A DNA stretch of 64,000 bases from Pasteurella bettyae CCUG 2042 (GCF_000262245.1 NZ_AJSX01000040.1:62001-126000); one strand, 5' to 3'; counted from the stretch's first letter, positions 1-7,370 are shown. Made by a program: numbers and translations. Notes: generated from the sequence alone by a model not told the origin.

Positions 1-730
1 CAGCTTTTTCGGCTTTCAATTTTTCGTTTTCTGCCTTGAGCTGTTCAATTTCTTCAGGTGTCATTTCAAGTTCTCCTTCGGTTGATTGAGCTGGGTCTGA
101 AGTTGGGTTATTCGGTTCATTAAAATTCGGCACCGGAAAATCTGCTTCATCTTGTTGATACCGTTTCAAATCATTGCGGATAGATTCTTCTACCACGCTA
201 TTGACTAAATAATCAGGCAATGCTTTGTCGGCTTCATCTTGTCCGTGTTTGCCAATCAGCCATTCACGCAAACGTCGCCACAAACCTGCTTCCGCCCAGT
301 CGGAAAAATCCACTACGCCTTGTTCGTTTTCGGCAAATTCAGGGTTACGCAAGCCTTTTACGGCGGGTGGCATTGCCCCTAAGAAACCGACGTGGCGTAA
401 GTACAAACTGCCCGGGCAAGGATTGTTTGGGCTATCGGCAAGATAGAACGAAGACGACACTTTCTTAAATCGTCCTTTTTCCACCATTTCGGCAAATTCA
501 GGATCCACTTGGTCGAACTCGGCTTTGAGTACATCACCGTCCAACTCAAGGCGTTTTACCCAGCCATAGGCAGGTGCATTGTGTTTTGGGTGTCCAACTA
601 CCGCGGGGGATTCGTGAAAGTTTACGTCGTAGGCATTGACGGCTTGTTGCAAATCATCGATGGTAATTTCCACTTCTACGCCATTTGCATCTAGTCGTTT
701 GCCGGCTTTAAAAATTTCAATCAGGGTCAT
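1..730 (-). CDS. Mu gpI-like prohead protease / scaffold, partial (3' end beyond window)
   Basis: The reading frame is open from an ATG at 730 to the window edge (243 residues seen). It matches the Mu-like prophage I family: an N-terminal protease domain beginning MTLIEIFKAGKR, a central GHPK segment (about residues 47-50) and a KKVSSSFYL segment (about 89-97), followed by an acidic, Glu/Lys-rich coiled scaffold beginning near residue 223. In Mu this protein processes the head scaffold and the nested product Z is the scaffold itself. The start has AGGAG nine bases upstream. It is the first gene after the late-promoter-like dyad at 784-797 and should open the I operon (decoration and major capsid genes next, outside the window). 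Confidence 0.88.
   Translation of the reverse strand, partial: MTLIEIFKAGKRLDANGVEVEITIDDLQQAVNAYDVNFHESPAVVGHPKHNAPAYGWVKRLELDGDVLKAEFDQVDPEFAEMVEKGRFKKVSSSFYLADSPNNPCPGSLYLRHVGFLGAMPPAVKGLRNPEFAENEQGVVDFSDWAEAGLWRRLREWLIGKHGQDEADKALPDYLVNSVVEESIRNDLKRYQQDEADFPVPNFNEPNNPTSDPAQSTEGELEMTPEEIEQLKAENEKLKAEKA
62..78 (-). promoter_or_regulatory. Internal ribosome-binding site for a nested scaffold (Z-like) protein
   Basis: Inside the I-like gene, AAGGAG (73-78 on the minus strand) lies eight bases before an in-frame ATG (64-62) that begins MTPEEIEQLKAENEK, exactly where the protease domain gives way to the coiled scaffold. In Mu, Z is made from an internal in-frame start of I. The arrangement here is seen directly; production of the short protein is inferred. 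Confidence 0.65.
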
Positions 731-754
731 TTGGTTCTCCTTGTGTTGGCAAAC

Positions 755-797
755 ATCATAGAAAAAACGACCGCTTGTTACTTTTAAACTGGTTTAA
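755..797 (-). promoter_or_regulatory. Predicted late promoter of the I operon (PI-like) with activator dyad
   Basis: The dyad TTAAACTGGTTTAA lies at 784-797. On the minus strand a -10-like TATGAT (760-755) follows after 23 bases, and the I start codon is 25 bases further. No good -35 box is visible, as expected for Mor/C-activated promoters. The same 16 bases recur before the lysis operon with identical spacing to a TANNNT hexamer. The likely activator is the Mor/C-family protein encoded at 20039-20416. Confidence 0.6.
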
Positions 798-848
798 GGA
801 ATGAAAATGGGAAAGAGAAAACGAAAAGGGAGTGAATGGGGTGTTTTG

Positions 849-876
849 GCGTGTTTATCGGTGTTTATAAACACGC
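849..876. repeat. Inverted repeat GCGTGTTTAT / ATAAACACGC between the G and I genes
   Basis: Ten-base arms (849-858 and 867-876) surround eight bases; the inner GTGTTTATAAACAC (861-874) is itself a perfect palindrome and GTGTTT occurs three times in a row from 841. It lies in the 234-base gap between the G-like gene and the I-like gene and may be a protein-binding site. I do not recognise it. Confidence 0.5.
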
Positions 877-913
877 TCAAGGTGATTTAGGCGATAATTT
901 ATCGAATGGGATT

Positions 914-937
914 TAAAACGCCACAATGGGCGTTTTA
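914..937 (-). terminator. Terminator closing the lysis/head operon
   Basis: Nine-base perfect stem TAAAACGCC / GGCGTTTTA with a six-base loop, 28 bases past the stop of the G-like gene. The T-rich 3' arm on the minus strand supports leftward termination. It separates the head operon from the next promoter at 755-797, as between G and I in Mu. Confidence 0.6.
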
Positions 938-964
938 TGCGTTATTTTTGAAAATTGGGCGATA

Positions 965-1462
965 CTATAGATTTTGGTCGATTTGGCGTTGTAAAACAGC
1001 CTTTGCTTTCTCTAATAATTTTTGCTCATTTTGTGAATTAACACCTAACCACGGACGAGCAGGAATTTTTGACTGTTTAGCGAAGACGGCATTGTCGCCT
1101 TTACCAAATTTTAATCGCTTGCCTTTCTTCGGTTTAATTACACCACCGAATTGGTGCAATCTGGCATACTTGGCATCTGAACCAAATTCAACGCCGTTGT
1201 CATCGTAGTTGTAAGCCGTTCTCTCAGATAAATAGCCTCGATGTTTTAAGATTTTGTCGTTGCCTTTTATCTCTTGGGTGATTGGTGAAAGAGGTTTCCA
1301 TTTGTTACCATCAGGATCAACTTCCTGCTTAAAGCGTTCTGCGTGGATTTTCTTCAAGGTTTCGCCCAGCACGCCATAGAGTTTACGAGGCTGTTTGAGT
1401 TGGCTTGCAATACGGTGGAGTTTTTCCACCGCTTGCGTGTCGTTAAGACTGATTTTAATCAT
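965..1462 (-). CDS. Mu gpG-like virion morphogenesis protein
   Basis: This 165-residue protein matches the phage virion morphogenesis family typified by Mu gpG, with the characteristic FKQEVDPDGNKWKPLS segment (about 44-60) and the YARLHQFGG motif (about 99-107), and a basic lysine/arginine-rich C terminus. Family members act in head-tail assembly. Its length is usual for the family. It lies two bases after the small gp49-type gene and is the last gene before a terminator. Recognition is by motif and by its place after portal and F. Confidence 0.85.
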   Translation of the reverse strand: MIKISLNDTQAVEKLHRIASQLKQPRKLYGVLGETLKKIHAERFKQEVDPDGNKWKPLSPITQEIKGNDKILKHRGYLSERTAYNYDDNGVEFGSDAKYARLHQFGGVIKPKKGKRLKFGKGDNAVFAKQSKIPARPWLGVNSQNEQKLLEKAKAVLQRQIDQNL

Positions 1463-1464
1463 AG

Positions 1465-1716
1465 CTAAAAGCCAGCGAGTTTATTTTTCAATACATAGCC
1501 TTCAAGTTGCCATAATTTATTGAAGGCATTTTCAAAAGCAATACGTTCACCAATTTCTTGGTTATAGGTTGCTGGTGAAACGCAAGCAGACTCGCCTGTT
1601 ACTGTGAACCCATTGCGTAAGGTTAAAACACAGATGGTGAGGGTTTCAGTTAAGCGGTGGAATTTTTTATCGGTAATAATAGATTCCAAATGTTCTTGGG
1701 TAACACGTTCAGTCAT
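1465..1716 (-). CDS. Small phage protein, N4 gp49 / Sf6 gp66 family
   Basis: An 83-residue soluble protein. The C-terminal half, with YNQEIGERIAFENAFNKLW (about 51-69) and a following LxGYxLK segment, is the signature of the N4 gp49 / Sf6 gene 66 family, common in phages and of unknown function. AGGAG stands eight bases before its ATG. The gene sits between the F and G head genes, an uncommon place for this family, which usually lies in early or accessory regions; it may have been inserted here together with the structured element at 1763-1841. Confidence 0.75.
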   Translation of the reverse strand: MTERVTQEHLESIITDKKFHRLTETLTICVLTLRNGFTVTGESACVSPATYNQEIGERIAFENAFNKLWQLEGYVLKNKLAGF

Positions 1717-1762
1717 ATTTATTCTCCTATTGATTAAAAAATAAGTTGGGCGTATAGTATTT

Positions 1763-1841
1763 CTAACGGTGGGGGTTTCCTACTGGAAAGGTTGCGGTTC
1801 CGCCCGTATTATCCTGTTCGAATCAGGCAAACCACCGTTAG
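1763..1841. other. Cloverleaf-like structured element with a canonical T-loop
   Basis: A perfect ten-base closing stem (CTAACGGTGG at 1763-1772, CCACCGTTAG at 1832-1841) encloses three hairpins: TTTCC-TACT-GGAAA (1776-1789), GCG-GTTC-CGC (1794-1803) and CCTG-TTCGAAT-CAGG (1813-1827). The last loop equals the TTCRANY T-loop of tRNAs on the plus strand, and the length (79 bases) is tRNA-like. The closing stem is too long, four bases separate the T-arm from it, and no normal D or anticodon arm is seen, so it is not a standard tRNA. It overlaps the F stop codon on the minus strand. Function unknown. Confidence 0.55.
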
Positions 1842-3106
1842 TCTAAGCTCCCCCATAAAAGCTCATACGCATTTTTTAAATTTCCCCATTCTTTTGTCGG
1901 TTCAATTAAACTTGCCGTTCTTACTAAATTGATTTTGTGTGTCAGTTTTTTCTTGCTTAATTCGTCTTTGAGCTTTACTTCGTAATCCATTTTGATTGCT
2001 ACTTTACCTTGCTCGATTTCATACACAAAAATCAGCGTAGGTAATTTCTGATCACGTTCCAACAAGATTGCCTTTGGATTTCTCAACTTCTCTGGCAACT
2101 GCTCCCAAAACTCAATCGGCAGGTTAATGCCTTTAGCTTGCTTGGTATCACGGAGGGCATGCAGTACATCTTCATCACGTACAGCAATCACGGCAGATTG
2201 TGGGGCTTTCTCAAGATCGTTTAATTTATCAATCACTTTGGCAGGAATTACGCCTACGTTTTTGATTTGCCCACGAGCCAGTTTTTCGCTGGCGACGGTA
2301 TCAACCATCGACTTCATCGCCCCATTTAGCAACATCATCGCACGCGGATTTTGTAACACGTTTTCAATTAAGAGGCTTGCCAGTTTCGGTTCAGCGGTGA
2401 CGGCTTTGTTGAAAAGTAGCTGATCTACGTTGGCATTTCGCCCTGCCGTCAAACGCTCAAAATTGTGCGGCTGAAACCCCACGTCATAGCCTTTCGGCAC
2501 ACGCACCATTCTTGGATTGCCTGAACGTGTGCCGACTAATTTTTCTTCCCACTCAATTTCAGGCGAGGGGCTGACGGTTCTACCCATTTCCTTGAGGTCA
2601 TCCTCATCGTGGGCGGTCACGGTGCAGTGGCAGCCATAGGCTTTAATGGGGTAGTAATAACGCCAAAATGGATCGCTGGCGGGCAAAATCGTGCAGTCCA
2701 AATCAATATGTTCTTGACGTGGGTGGGCGTTGTCGTGGTGATGGTATTCCCAATAAGGCATTACATCAGCCAAATCTAAATGCTGCTGTAACCGTCCGCG
2801 ATTGTAAGCCGCATAAACGTTGGTGTCGTAAATAATACGCGTTCGCCAATTTCTGCCGCCTTTGTAATCCCAGCCTGTGTGAGCCACAATTTCATCAAAC
2901 TGCTTGCGAAAGCCCTCCAGCGTTTCGCCGTTGTTAATCGCTTCATCTACCGCTTCGCGAAAGGCAAGTAGCACTTCGTTGCGGTTAGCTCCTGCGACCA
3001 TAAAAAAGTAGTCGTGTTCTTCGCCTAATACATCCAAATAGCTGTTAGTCGATAGGTTGAGTTTTTTCTCAAAGTATTTGACTTGATTTTCAAAAGTGAA
3101 TTTCAT
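1838..3106 (-). CDS. Mu gpF-like minor head protein with C-terminal PBECR-type nuclease domain
   Basis: The N-terminal two thirds match the phage Mu F head morphogenesis family: a GRNWRTRIIYDTN segment near residue 80, then the HPRQEHIDLDC and YGCHCTV motifs around 130-165. The last ~100 residues (from about 320; LPIEFWEQLPEKLRNPKAIL, then a beta-rich stretch ending near INLVRTASL) look like the PBECR barnase/EndoU/RelE-like nuclease domains that some F-type proteins carry. I chose the ATG at 3106 (422 residues) because GGAG lies eight bases upstream; the TTG at 3112 is too close to it. That ribosome-binding site lies inside a copy of the palindromic repeat. Family role: minor capsid protein near the portal. 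Confidence 0.85.
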   Translation of the reverse strand: MKFTFENQVKYFEKKLNLSTNSYLDVLGEEHDYFFMVAGANRNEVLLAFREAVDEAINNGETLEGFRKQFDEIVAHTGWDYKGGRNWRTRIIYDTNVYAAYNRGRLQQHLDLADVMPYWEYHHHDNAHPRQEHIDLDCTILPASDPFWRYYYPIKAYGCHCTVTAHDEDDLKEMGRTVSPSPEIEWEEKLVGTRSGNPRMVRVPKGYDVGFQPHNFERLTAGRNANVDQLLFNKAVTAEPKLASLLIENVLQNPRAMMLLNGAMKSMVDTVASEKLARGQIKNVGVIPAKVIDKLNDLEKAPQSAVIAVRDEDVLHALRDTKQAKGINLPIEFWEQLPEKLRNPKAILLERDQKLPTLIFVYEIEQGKVAIKMDYEVKLKDELSKKKLTHKINLVRTASLIEPTKEWGNLKNAYELLWGSLD

Positions 3107-3110
3107 TGAC

Positions 3111-3146
3111 AAATCTCCCCTAACCCCTCTTTACGAAAGAGGGGGA
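3111..3146 (+). repeat. Palindromic repeat, copy 1 (portal/F junction)
   Basis: Begins AAATCTCCCCTAA and continues into a CCCCTCTTT-ACG-AAAGAGGGG hairpin. On the minus strand it codes the last residues of the portal protein, its TAG stop and the GGGGAG ribosome-binding site of the F gene. Confidence 0.85.
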
Positions 3147-4589
3147 CTTGGCACGCTCATCTTCTACAGATTGTTGCCCTGCAAACTGTGCCGCAGTTGA
3201 ACCCCACGCCAGCAGTTCGCCATATTCCGCATAGCTCAATTCAGGGATAAGGCTATCAAGCTGGTTGCGGAAATCTTCCAAACTCTCCGCTTGACCTAAA
3301 CGGTCGCGAATATCTTGTAGCCAATGTTCAACGTGGGCTTCGCCTTCCATTTCTAACTGTTCGCCAATGGTTTCAATCACGCTTTTCGGGATATGTTCGG
3401 CAAAATCGACTTTATCCGTCCCCCTCTTTTGTAAAGAGGGGTTAGGGGAGATTTCTTGCATCACAATATCACCGTCTTCAAAACCATAAGTGCGGTGGAT
3501 ATATTGCTCGGTAAAACTCACGCCGATTTCGGTCAAAATCTTGTCGCGTTCAGCTTGCAGCTTATCAATGCTTTCTTGCTCGAATAGCTCAAAGGCTGGC
3601 AAGGTTTCTACGTTGAAATTCAGCTCACAAATCCACGCCAGCAACTGATTGAACACGCCTTCCACAAGGCTGGCATCGTCGTTGCGAATATCACGCGTGA
3701 CTTCTAGCCCTGCGGTCGCACTGGCTCGGTTGGCTTCCGCTTCGGTGGTTTGGTTTTGTCCGAGTAATGCGATGGCAATTTCAGATTTGCAGTACTTGAT
3801 AAAGTTATCAAAGGCTTCTGATGAGCCGCTTTTATCAGCACCTTCCACCAAGCCGATTGAGCTGTCGTCAGGAATGGCGGCAACAGCCGTGCCAAGCATT
3901 GCTTCCATACTGTCGAGCAAGTCTTCCACTTCATGAATTTGCGCTTGTCGCGGATGTTTCCCCACTAGCCAAGGCGAGCCGTATTTTTCGGTAAATTCCA
4001 ACCAATACTTAAAGCCTGCTTTCTTAAAAGTCGCTGCCCAAAAGCAGAGCGAGAGATCGCCCAAGCCATACGGGTTGATGTAAGTCGCATTTTGGGTGGC
4101 AAGCAACATTCGATAAGGCGGCAGTTCTTCGCCGTTGAAGTTCTCTTTGGTACGAAGTTTAAGCTGGTTTTCTTCATCGAAGATGAACCACTCTTGCGGT
4201 TTGCCTACGATTGCCGTTGGCAACAGTAAGCCGTTTTCGCTTTCCCACATCACTTCTAACGCTTGATAACCAAACAGTGTGGCATCAAGTATTTCACTGA
4301 TGATTTGGCTCATCGGCAAGCGGTCGAAAAGTGCGGTTAAAATCTCGTCCGTTTTTTCATTGCCTGTGGGCGTAATTCGCCATTCCAGCCCTTTAATGGC
4401 TGCTTTTCTACGGCGAACACAGCCCCCAACGTGGCTGTCGGATAAAATTTCACGGTAAGCCGAAATATCCTTGCCCATTTTCTTTAGCACAGGATCAGGG
4501 TTCGGCAGGTAGTGCATAAACGCCCAATAGTCAATGGCGTTGGCACGGCTGGCGATGACGCGGATTAGGTCTTGTTTTTTTGGTGTCAT
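3120..4589 (-). CDS. Mu gp29-like portal protein (DUF935)
   Basis: This 489-residue protein matches the DUF935 portal family of Mu-like phages: CVRRRKAAIKGLEWRI near 57-72, a central GYQALEV segment near 107, and a FKYWLEFTEKYGSPWLVGK stretch near 190. The portal is the DNA gate of the head and connects to the neck. Two copies of a palindromic repeat lie within the frame: one adds NPSLQKRG near residue 386, the other forms the C-terminal SPSFVKRG and the stop. Neither breaks the frame. It follows the large terminase, as in Mu, with one small membrane-protein gene between them. Confidence 0.92.
   Translation of the reverse strand: MTPKKQDLIRVIASRANAIDYWAFMHYLPNPDPVLKKMGKDISAYREILSDSHVGGCVRRRKAAIKGLEWRITPTGNEKTDEILTALFDRLPMSQIISEILDATLFGYQALEVMWESENGLLLPTAIVGKPQEWFIFDEENQLKLRTKENFNGEELPPYRMLLATQNATYINPYGLGDLSLCFWAATFKKAGFKYWLEFTEKYGSPWLVGKHPRQAQIHEVEDLLDSMEAMLGTAVAAIPDDSSIGLVEGADKSGSSEAFDNFIKYCKSEIAIALLGQNQTTEAEANRASATAGLEVTRDIRNDDASLVEGVFNQLLAWICELNFNVETLPAFELFEQESIDKLQAERDKILTEIGVSFTEQYIHRTYGFEDGDIVMQEISPNPSLQKRGTDKVDFAEHIPKSVIETIGEQLEMEGEAHVEHWLQDIRDRLGQAESLEDFRNQLDSLIPELSYAEYGELLAWGSTAAQFAGQQSVEDERAKSPSFVKRG
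3419..3453 (-). repeat. Palindromic repeat, copy 2 (inside the portal gene)
   Basis: Opposite orientation to copy 1. The hairpin CCCCTCTTT-TGT-AAAGAGGGG is followed by TTAGGGGAGATTT. It is read in frame as the insertion-like peptide ISPNPSLQKRG within the portal protein. Confidence 0.85.
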
Positions 4590-4598
4590 TGGCTTTCC

Positions 4599-4709
4599 TT
4601 ATTTTTCATAATCCACAAAGGCGGCAAGCAATAAAAATACCCACCAAAACGGTTTGTCGTAAAAAATCAGCACAGCGACAGAAATGGTTAAAGTTACAAA
4701 TGCGATCAT
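4599..4709 (-). CDS. Small hydrophobic phage protein (36 residues)
   Basis: Starts at an ATG two bases after the large-terminase stop and ends nine bases before the portal start. AAGGA lies nine bases upstream of the ATG. The product, starting MIAFVTLTISVAVLIF, has a hydrophobic stretch at about 2-17 and a second at about 21-32, so it is likely an inner-membrane hairpin. I recognise no family. Tight packing between two head genes and a ribosome-binding site argue that it is translated. Confidence 0.55.
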   Translation of the reverse strand: MIAFVTLTISVAVLIFYDKPFWWVFLLLAAFVDYEK

Positions 4710-4711
4710 GG

Positions 4712-6208
4712 TTAATATCCTTGCGTTAATTTTCGGCTGGCTCTTGGTTTGCGACTGTGGGCTTTAACCGGCAACTGCACCAACTGACGGCTAGCATAAT
4801 GAGCAAGCAATAAAGAAATTGCGGTGTCGCCGTGGCGTTTGTTTTTGCCGTCTGCACTTTTGGTTCGTTTATCGGGAATGCGTGGCACGCCTTTCACCAC
4901 TTGGAACGAACGCAAATCGGCAAGAATATCGGCATCTTTGGGAATGCTGTCGAGTTCACCATCTTCGAGTGCGGCTTTAAATGGGGCGGTGTGTTCGCGA
5001 TACCATTTTTCCGATAACTGCACGCAATCCACCAATGAGCCGAAGGCATCACGAGCAGCTTCAGCTAAATAGCCCCCATTCCCACGCGCATCAAAAGCTG
5101 CACCGGCGAAGCGTGGCAAATGCTTGAAAATAAACAGCACAATTTGTTCTTGTTGCTTGTAAGGCATATTGCCCAGCTCCACAATCAACCGAACGCTTTT
5201 GGTTAAGTTTTGCTGTTGTGCTAACACCACAAAGGACGTCATATCGCCACTGCGTGCAAAGTCTTCGCCTAAAAAATGTAATTGCGTTTCATCTAAGGTT
5301 TGCAAAATCGGCTGAAGCGTGGTTTCACACCAATCCTGCATTTCCTGATAGCGTGTCGGTTCAGGCACAAGGCTAAAGCCATCTTTTGCCGTCATTCGGA
5401 TTACGGGCGTGCTTTCGCTCATTTGACGTTCAATCAACGCACGCGAGAGCCATAAGCCTGTGCCGTTTTTCGGCACGCAATAGTATTCTTCTTCCGCATC
5501 TTCTTTGGTTGCCGTGTCATTGAGTAGGTTTTCTTTCCACTCTGCTTCTTTTTCGGCTGTCCATTCTTGCTTGCTGACTTGGCAAATACGTTGGTATAAC
5601 CCTTCAGCACAGGCATCATCAAGGGTAATCGTATGCACTGAGTAGCGTTTTCTGCCTGCCCGACTGTCTAAGATCAGCTCATTGAAAAGGTTGTCCGCGC
5701 CGTTGTGGGTAGAAATCAACCGCACTTTCGCACCCCACATTGTCAGCGCGAGCGCGGCTTTCAATACTTCAGCAAGGTATTCATGGAAGGCTGCTTCATC
5801 AATCACCACCACGCCTTGCATACCACGCAAGTTTTTCGGGTTGCTGGAAAGGGCTTTCACTTTGAAGCCTGATGCAAAATAGATCACATAGGTCAGAATG
5901 TCCTTGTCTTCATCTTGCAATACTTCTTCTTGAATTTCGCCTGCTGCATAGTTAAACGCCCTTGCCCACATTGCCACCGCGTCAATAAATTCGCGTGCCA
6001 TTTCCTTGTTTGACCCAATGTAGAACACATCAGAGCCACCGTCTTTTTTGGCAAGGCTAGCAATCAAAGCATCATCAGCAGCTTCTGCCCACGTCAAACC
6101 TGTTCGACGAGATTTTTCAGCGATTTTGAGTTGGGATTTATCGGCTATCCAACGTTTTTGGTAGCCCAACAGTAGCTCGTTTGGGTCAAAGGGAATGATA
6201 TCTTTCAC
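4712..6208 (-). CDS. Terminase large subunit (Mu gp28-like)
   Basis: A 498-residue packaging motor. The ATPase domain shows a Walker A-like EKSRRTGLTW near residue 31 and a Walker B VVVIDEAAFHE near 132. The C-terminal nuclease domain carries the acidic FLGEDFARSGD segment near 313 and FDARGNGGYL near 374. The C terminus is strongly basic. The start is a GTG overlapping the small-terminase stop (TAG/GTG share one base), which implies coupled translation. Family role: cuts and packs phage DNA headful-wise through the portal. Confidence 0.92.
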   Translation of the reverse strand: MKDIIPFDPNELLLGYQKRWIADKSQLKIAEKSRRTGLTWAEAADDALIASLAKKDGGSDVFYIGSNKEMAREFIDAVAMWARAFNYAAGEIQEEVLQDEDKDILTYVIYFASGFKVKALSSNPKNLRGMQGVVVIDEAAFHEYLAEVLKAALALTMWGAKVRLISTHNGADNLFNELILDSRAGRKRYSVHTITLDDACAEGLYQRICQVSKQEWTAEKEAEWKENLLNDTATKEDAEEEYYCVPKNGTGLWLSRALIERQMSESTPVIRMTAKDGFSLVPEPTRYQEMQDWCETTLQPILQTLDETQLHFLGEDFARSGDMTSFVVLAQQQNLTKSVRLIVELGNMPYKQQEQIVLFIFKHLPRFAGAAFDARGNGGYLAEAARDAFGSLVDCVQLSEKWYREHTAPFKAALEDGELDSIPKDADILADLRSFQVVKGVPRIPDKRTKSADGKNKRHGDTAISLLLAHYASRQLVQLPVKAHSRKPRASRKLTQGY

Positions 6209-6750
6209 TATGCAATACCTAAAATTTGCTGTTTGATTTTGTCTGCGGTTTCTGCCGATAAGCCCGCCTGAATAACAATTTTTTCCGTTTCTTCTGCGGC
6301 AAGTTCCGCTCGTCTTTTCACGTCCGCTTGATAGACTTTCAGCTTGGTGCTGGCTTGGATAAGCGACGCCACGTTTTTGCCTGCAAAACTCAAGGCTTGG
6401 AATTTCTCCATCGGGGTCATCTCATCATCTTTGGCTTCTTCAATATCGACCAACGCATCAAACAAAGACGACTGCAACATCCCCATTAAGGCTTCACTAC
6501 GTTTGTCTTCCTTATCTTCTGCTCCTTCGGCAATAATGCGAGCCGCTTCAGTACTGTCCTTGATTGCCTTAAAACGGCGTTCAATCTTCTGCCCATAGCG
6601 ATGAATCGCCGATTTGCTGATGGAATAGCCTTTCTCACGTAATAGTGTTTCCAATTCCACATAGCCCGAAAAGCCATTCTCAGTTAAGGCACGCTCCAAC
6701 CAGCGGCGGACATCTTCGGGCAGTTTTTCGATACTTGAACGGGGAGCCAT
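6208..6750 (-). CDS. Terminase small subunit (Mu gp27-like, DUF3486)
   Basis: A 180-residue, mostly helical protein with the family N terminus (PRSSIEKLPEDVRRWLERAL) and a helix-turn-helix-like segment LREKGYSISKSAIHRYGQK at about 37-55. DUF3486 proteins sit directly before the large terminase in Mu-like phages and are taken as its DNA-recognition partner. The stop overlaps the large-subunit start. Confidence 0.85.
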   Translation of the reverse strand: MAPRSSIEKLPEDVRRWLERALTENGFSGYVELETLLREKGYSISKSAIHRYGQKIERRFKAIKDSTEAARIIAEGAEDKEDKRSEALMGMLQSSLFDALVDIEEAKDDEMTPMEKFQALSFAGKNVASLIQASTKLKVYQADVKRRAELAAEETEKIVIQAGLSAETADKIKQQILGIA

Positions 6751-6762
6751 ACCAGTTCCCCC

Positions 6763-7065
6763 CTACGCCCAATACTTTTCAGGGCGGGCGATACCAGCTT
6801 GGCAGTCGATGGTGTATTCCACAATGTCCACGCCTAGGCGGTTAATATCGGCAAACCACACGCCGTGCGGTTGTTTGGTCAGTTCCACCAGTTTGCGGTC
6901 GGAAAGATATTCCAACTGCTGACGGATTTCATGCGGTGTTACATTTGGGTAAATGCCTGCCATCACATCACGCAAAAATTGTTCGCTGGTGGTGTATGGC
7001 ATAGCTTTGTGTAAAGTATTGAGCAAGTGCCAACGCATACCTTCTCGGCGGGCTTTTTCCATCAT
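6763..7065 (-). CDS. Mu-type phage protein with winged-helix-like fold
   Basis: A 100-residue protein in the position of Mu gp26, between the gp25-like and gp27-like genes. The stretch TTSEQFLRDVMAGIYPNVTPHEIRQQLEYLSDRKLVELTKQ (about 25-65; helices followed by a strand pair) suggests a winged helix. Its ATG overlaps the stop of the gene before it (ATGA). Function unknown; found conserved in Mu-like late operons before the terminase. Confidence 0.7.
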   Translation of the reverse strand: MMEKARREGMRWHLLNTLHKAMPYTTSEQFLRDVMAGIYPNVTPHEIRQQLEYLSDRKLVELTKQPHGVWFADINRLGVDIVEYTIDCQAGIARPEKYWA

Positions 7066-7370
7066 TTTGCACTCTCCATTTTGTATAAATCACTTAAGGT
7101 TTTGTGTAGGGCATCCATTTTGGCTTCCAGCACTGTTTGTCCGCGAATGTAGTCATCACGCAGGACATAAACGAGCGGCAGGCTCGACTGCATTTGGTTG
7201 AATTGCTTTTCCAATTCTTCCACTTTGTCGTTTACTTTGAGCTGGTTTTGGTGGCGTTCACTCAAACTGTTTTGAAACTGCGATACTAAAATCTTGGCAA
7301 AGCCAAAACAGCAACCAAGAAACGACAACAACAACCCGACCAAATGCCAAAATTCCACGTTAATGGTCAT
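7062..7370 (-). CDS. Mu gp25-like membrane protein (DUF2730)
   Basis: From an ATG at 7370 with AAGGAG ten bases upstream the product has 102 residues: MTINVEFWHLVGLLLSFLGC, one membrane segment (about 7-27), then a long helix with heptad-like spacing (about 32-95). This is the layout of DUF2730 proteins such as Mu gp25. A longer in-frame start at 7418 exists but lies within the Rz1 gene and lacks a ribosome-binding site. The role is unknown; the gene always stands between lysis and terminase genes. Confidence 0.75.
   Translation of the reverse strand: MTINVEFWHLVGLLLSFLGCCFGFAKILVSQFQNSLSERHQNQLKVNDKVEELEKQFNQMQSSLPLVYVLRDDYIRGQTVLEAKMDALHKTLSDLYKMESAK

Noticed and set aside
220-468. Plus-strand reading frames across the left edge
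   Set aside because: They are antisense to the I-like protease frame, which has family motifs, a ribosome-binding site and runs to the window edge.
1763-1841. A true tRNA gene
   Set aside because: The T-loop is canonical but the closing stem is ten pairs, four bases separate it from the T-arm, and no standard D-arm or seven-base anticodon loop can be drawn. Listed as a structured element instead.
3704-3934. Second minus-strand frame within the portal gene
   Set aside because: Alternative-frame shadow of the portal gene with no start signal.
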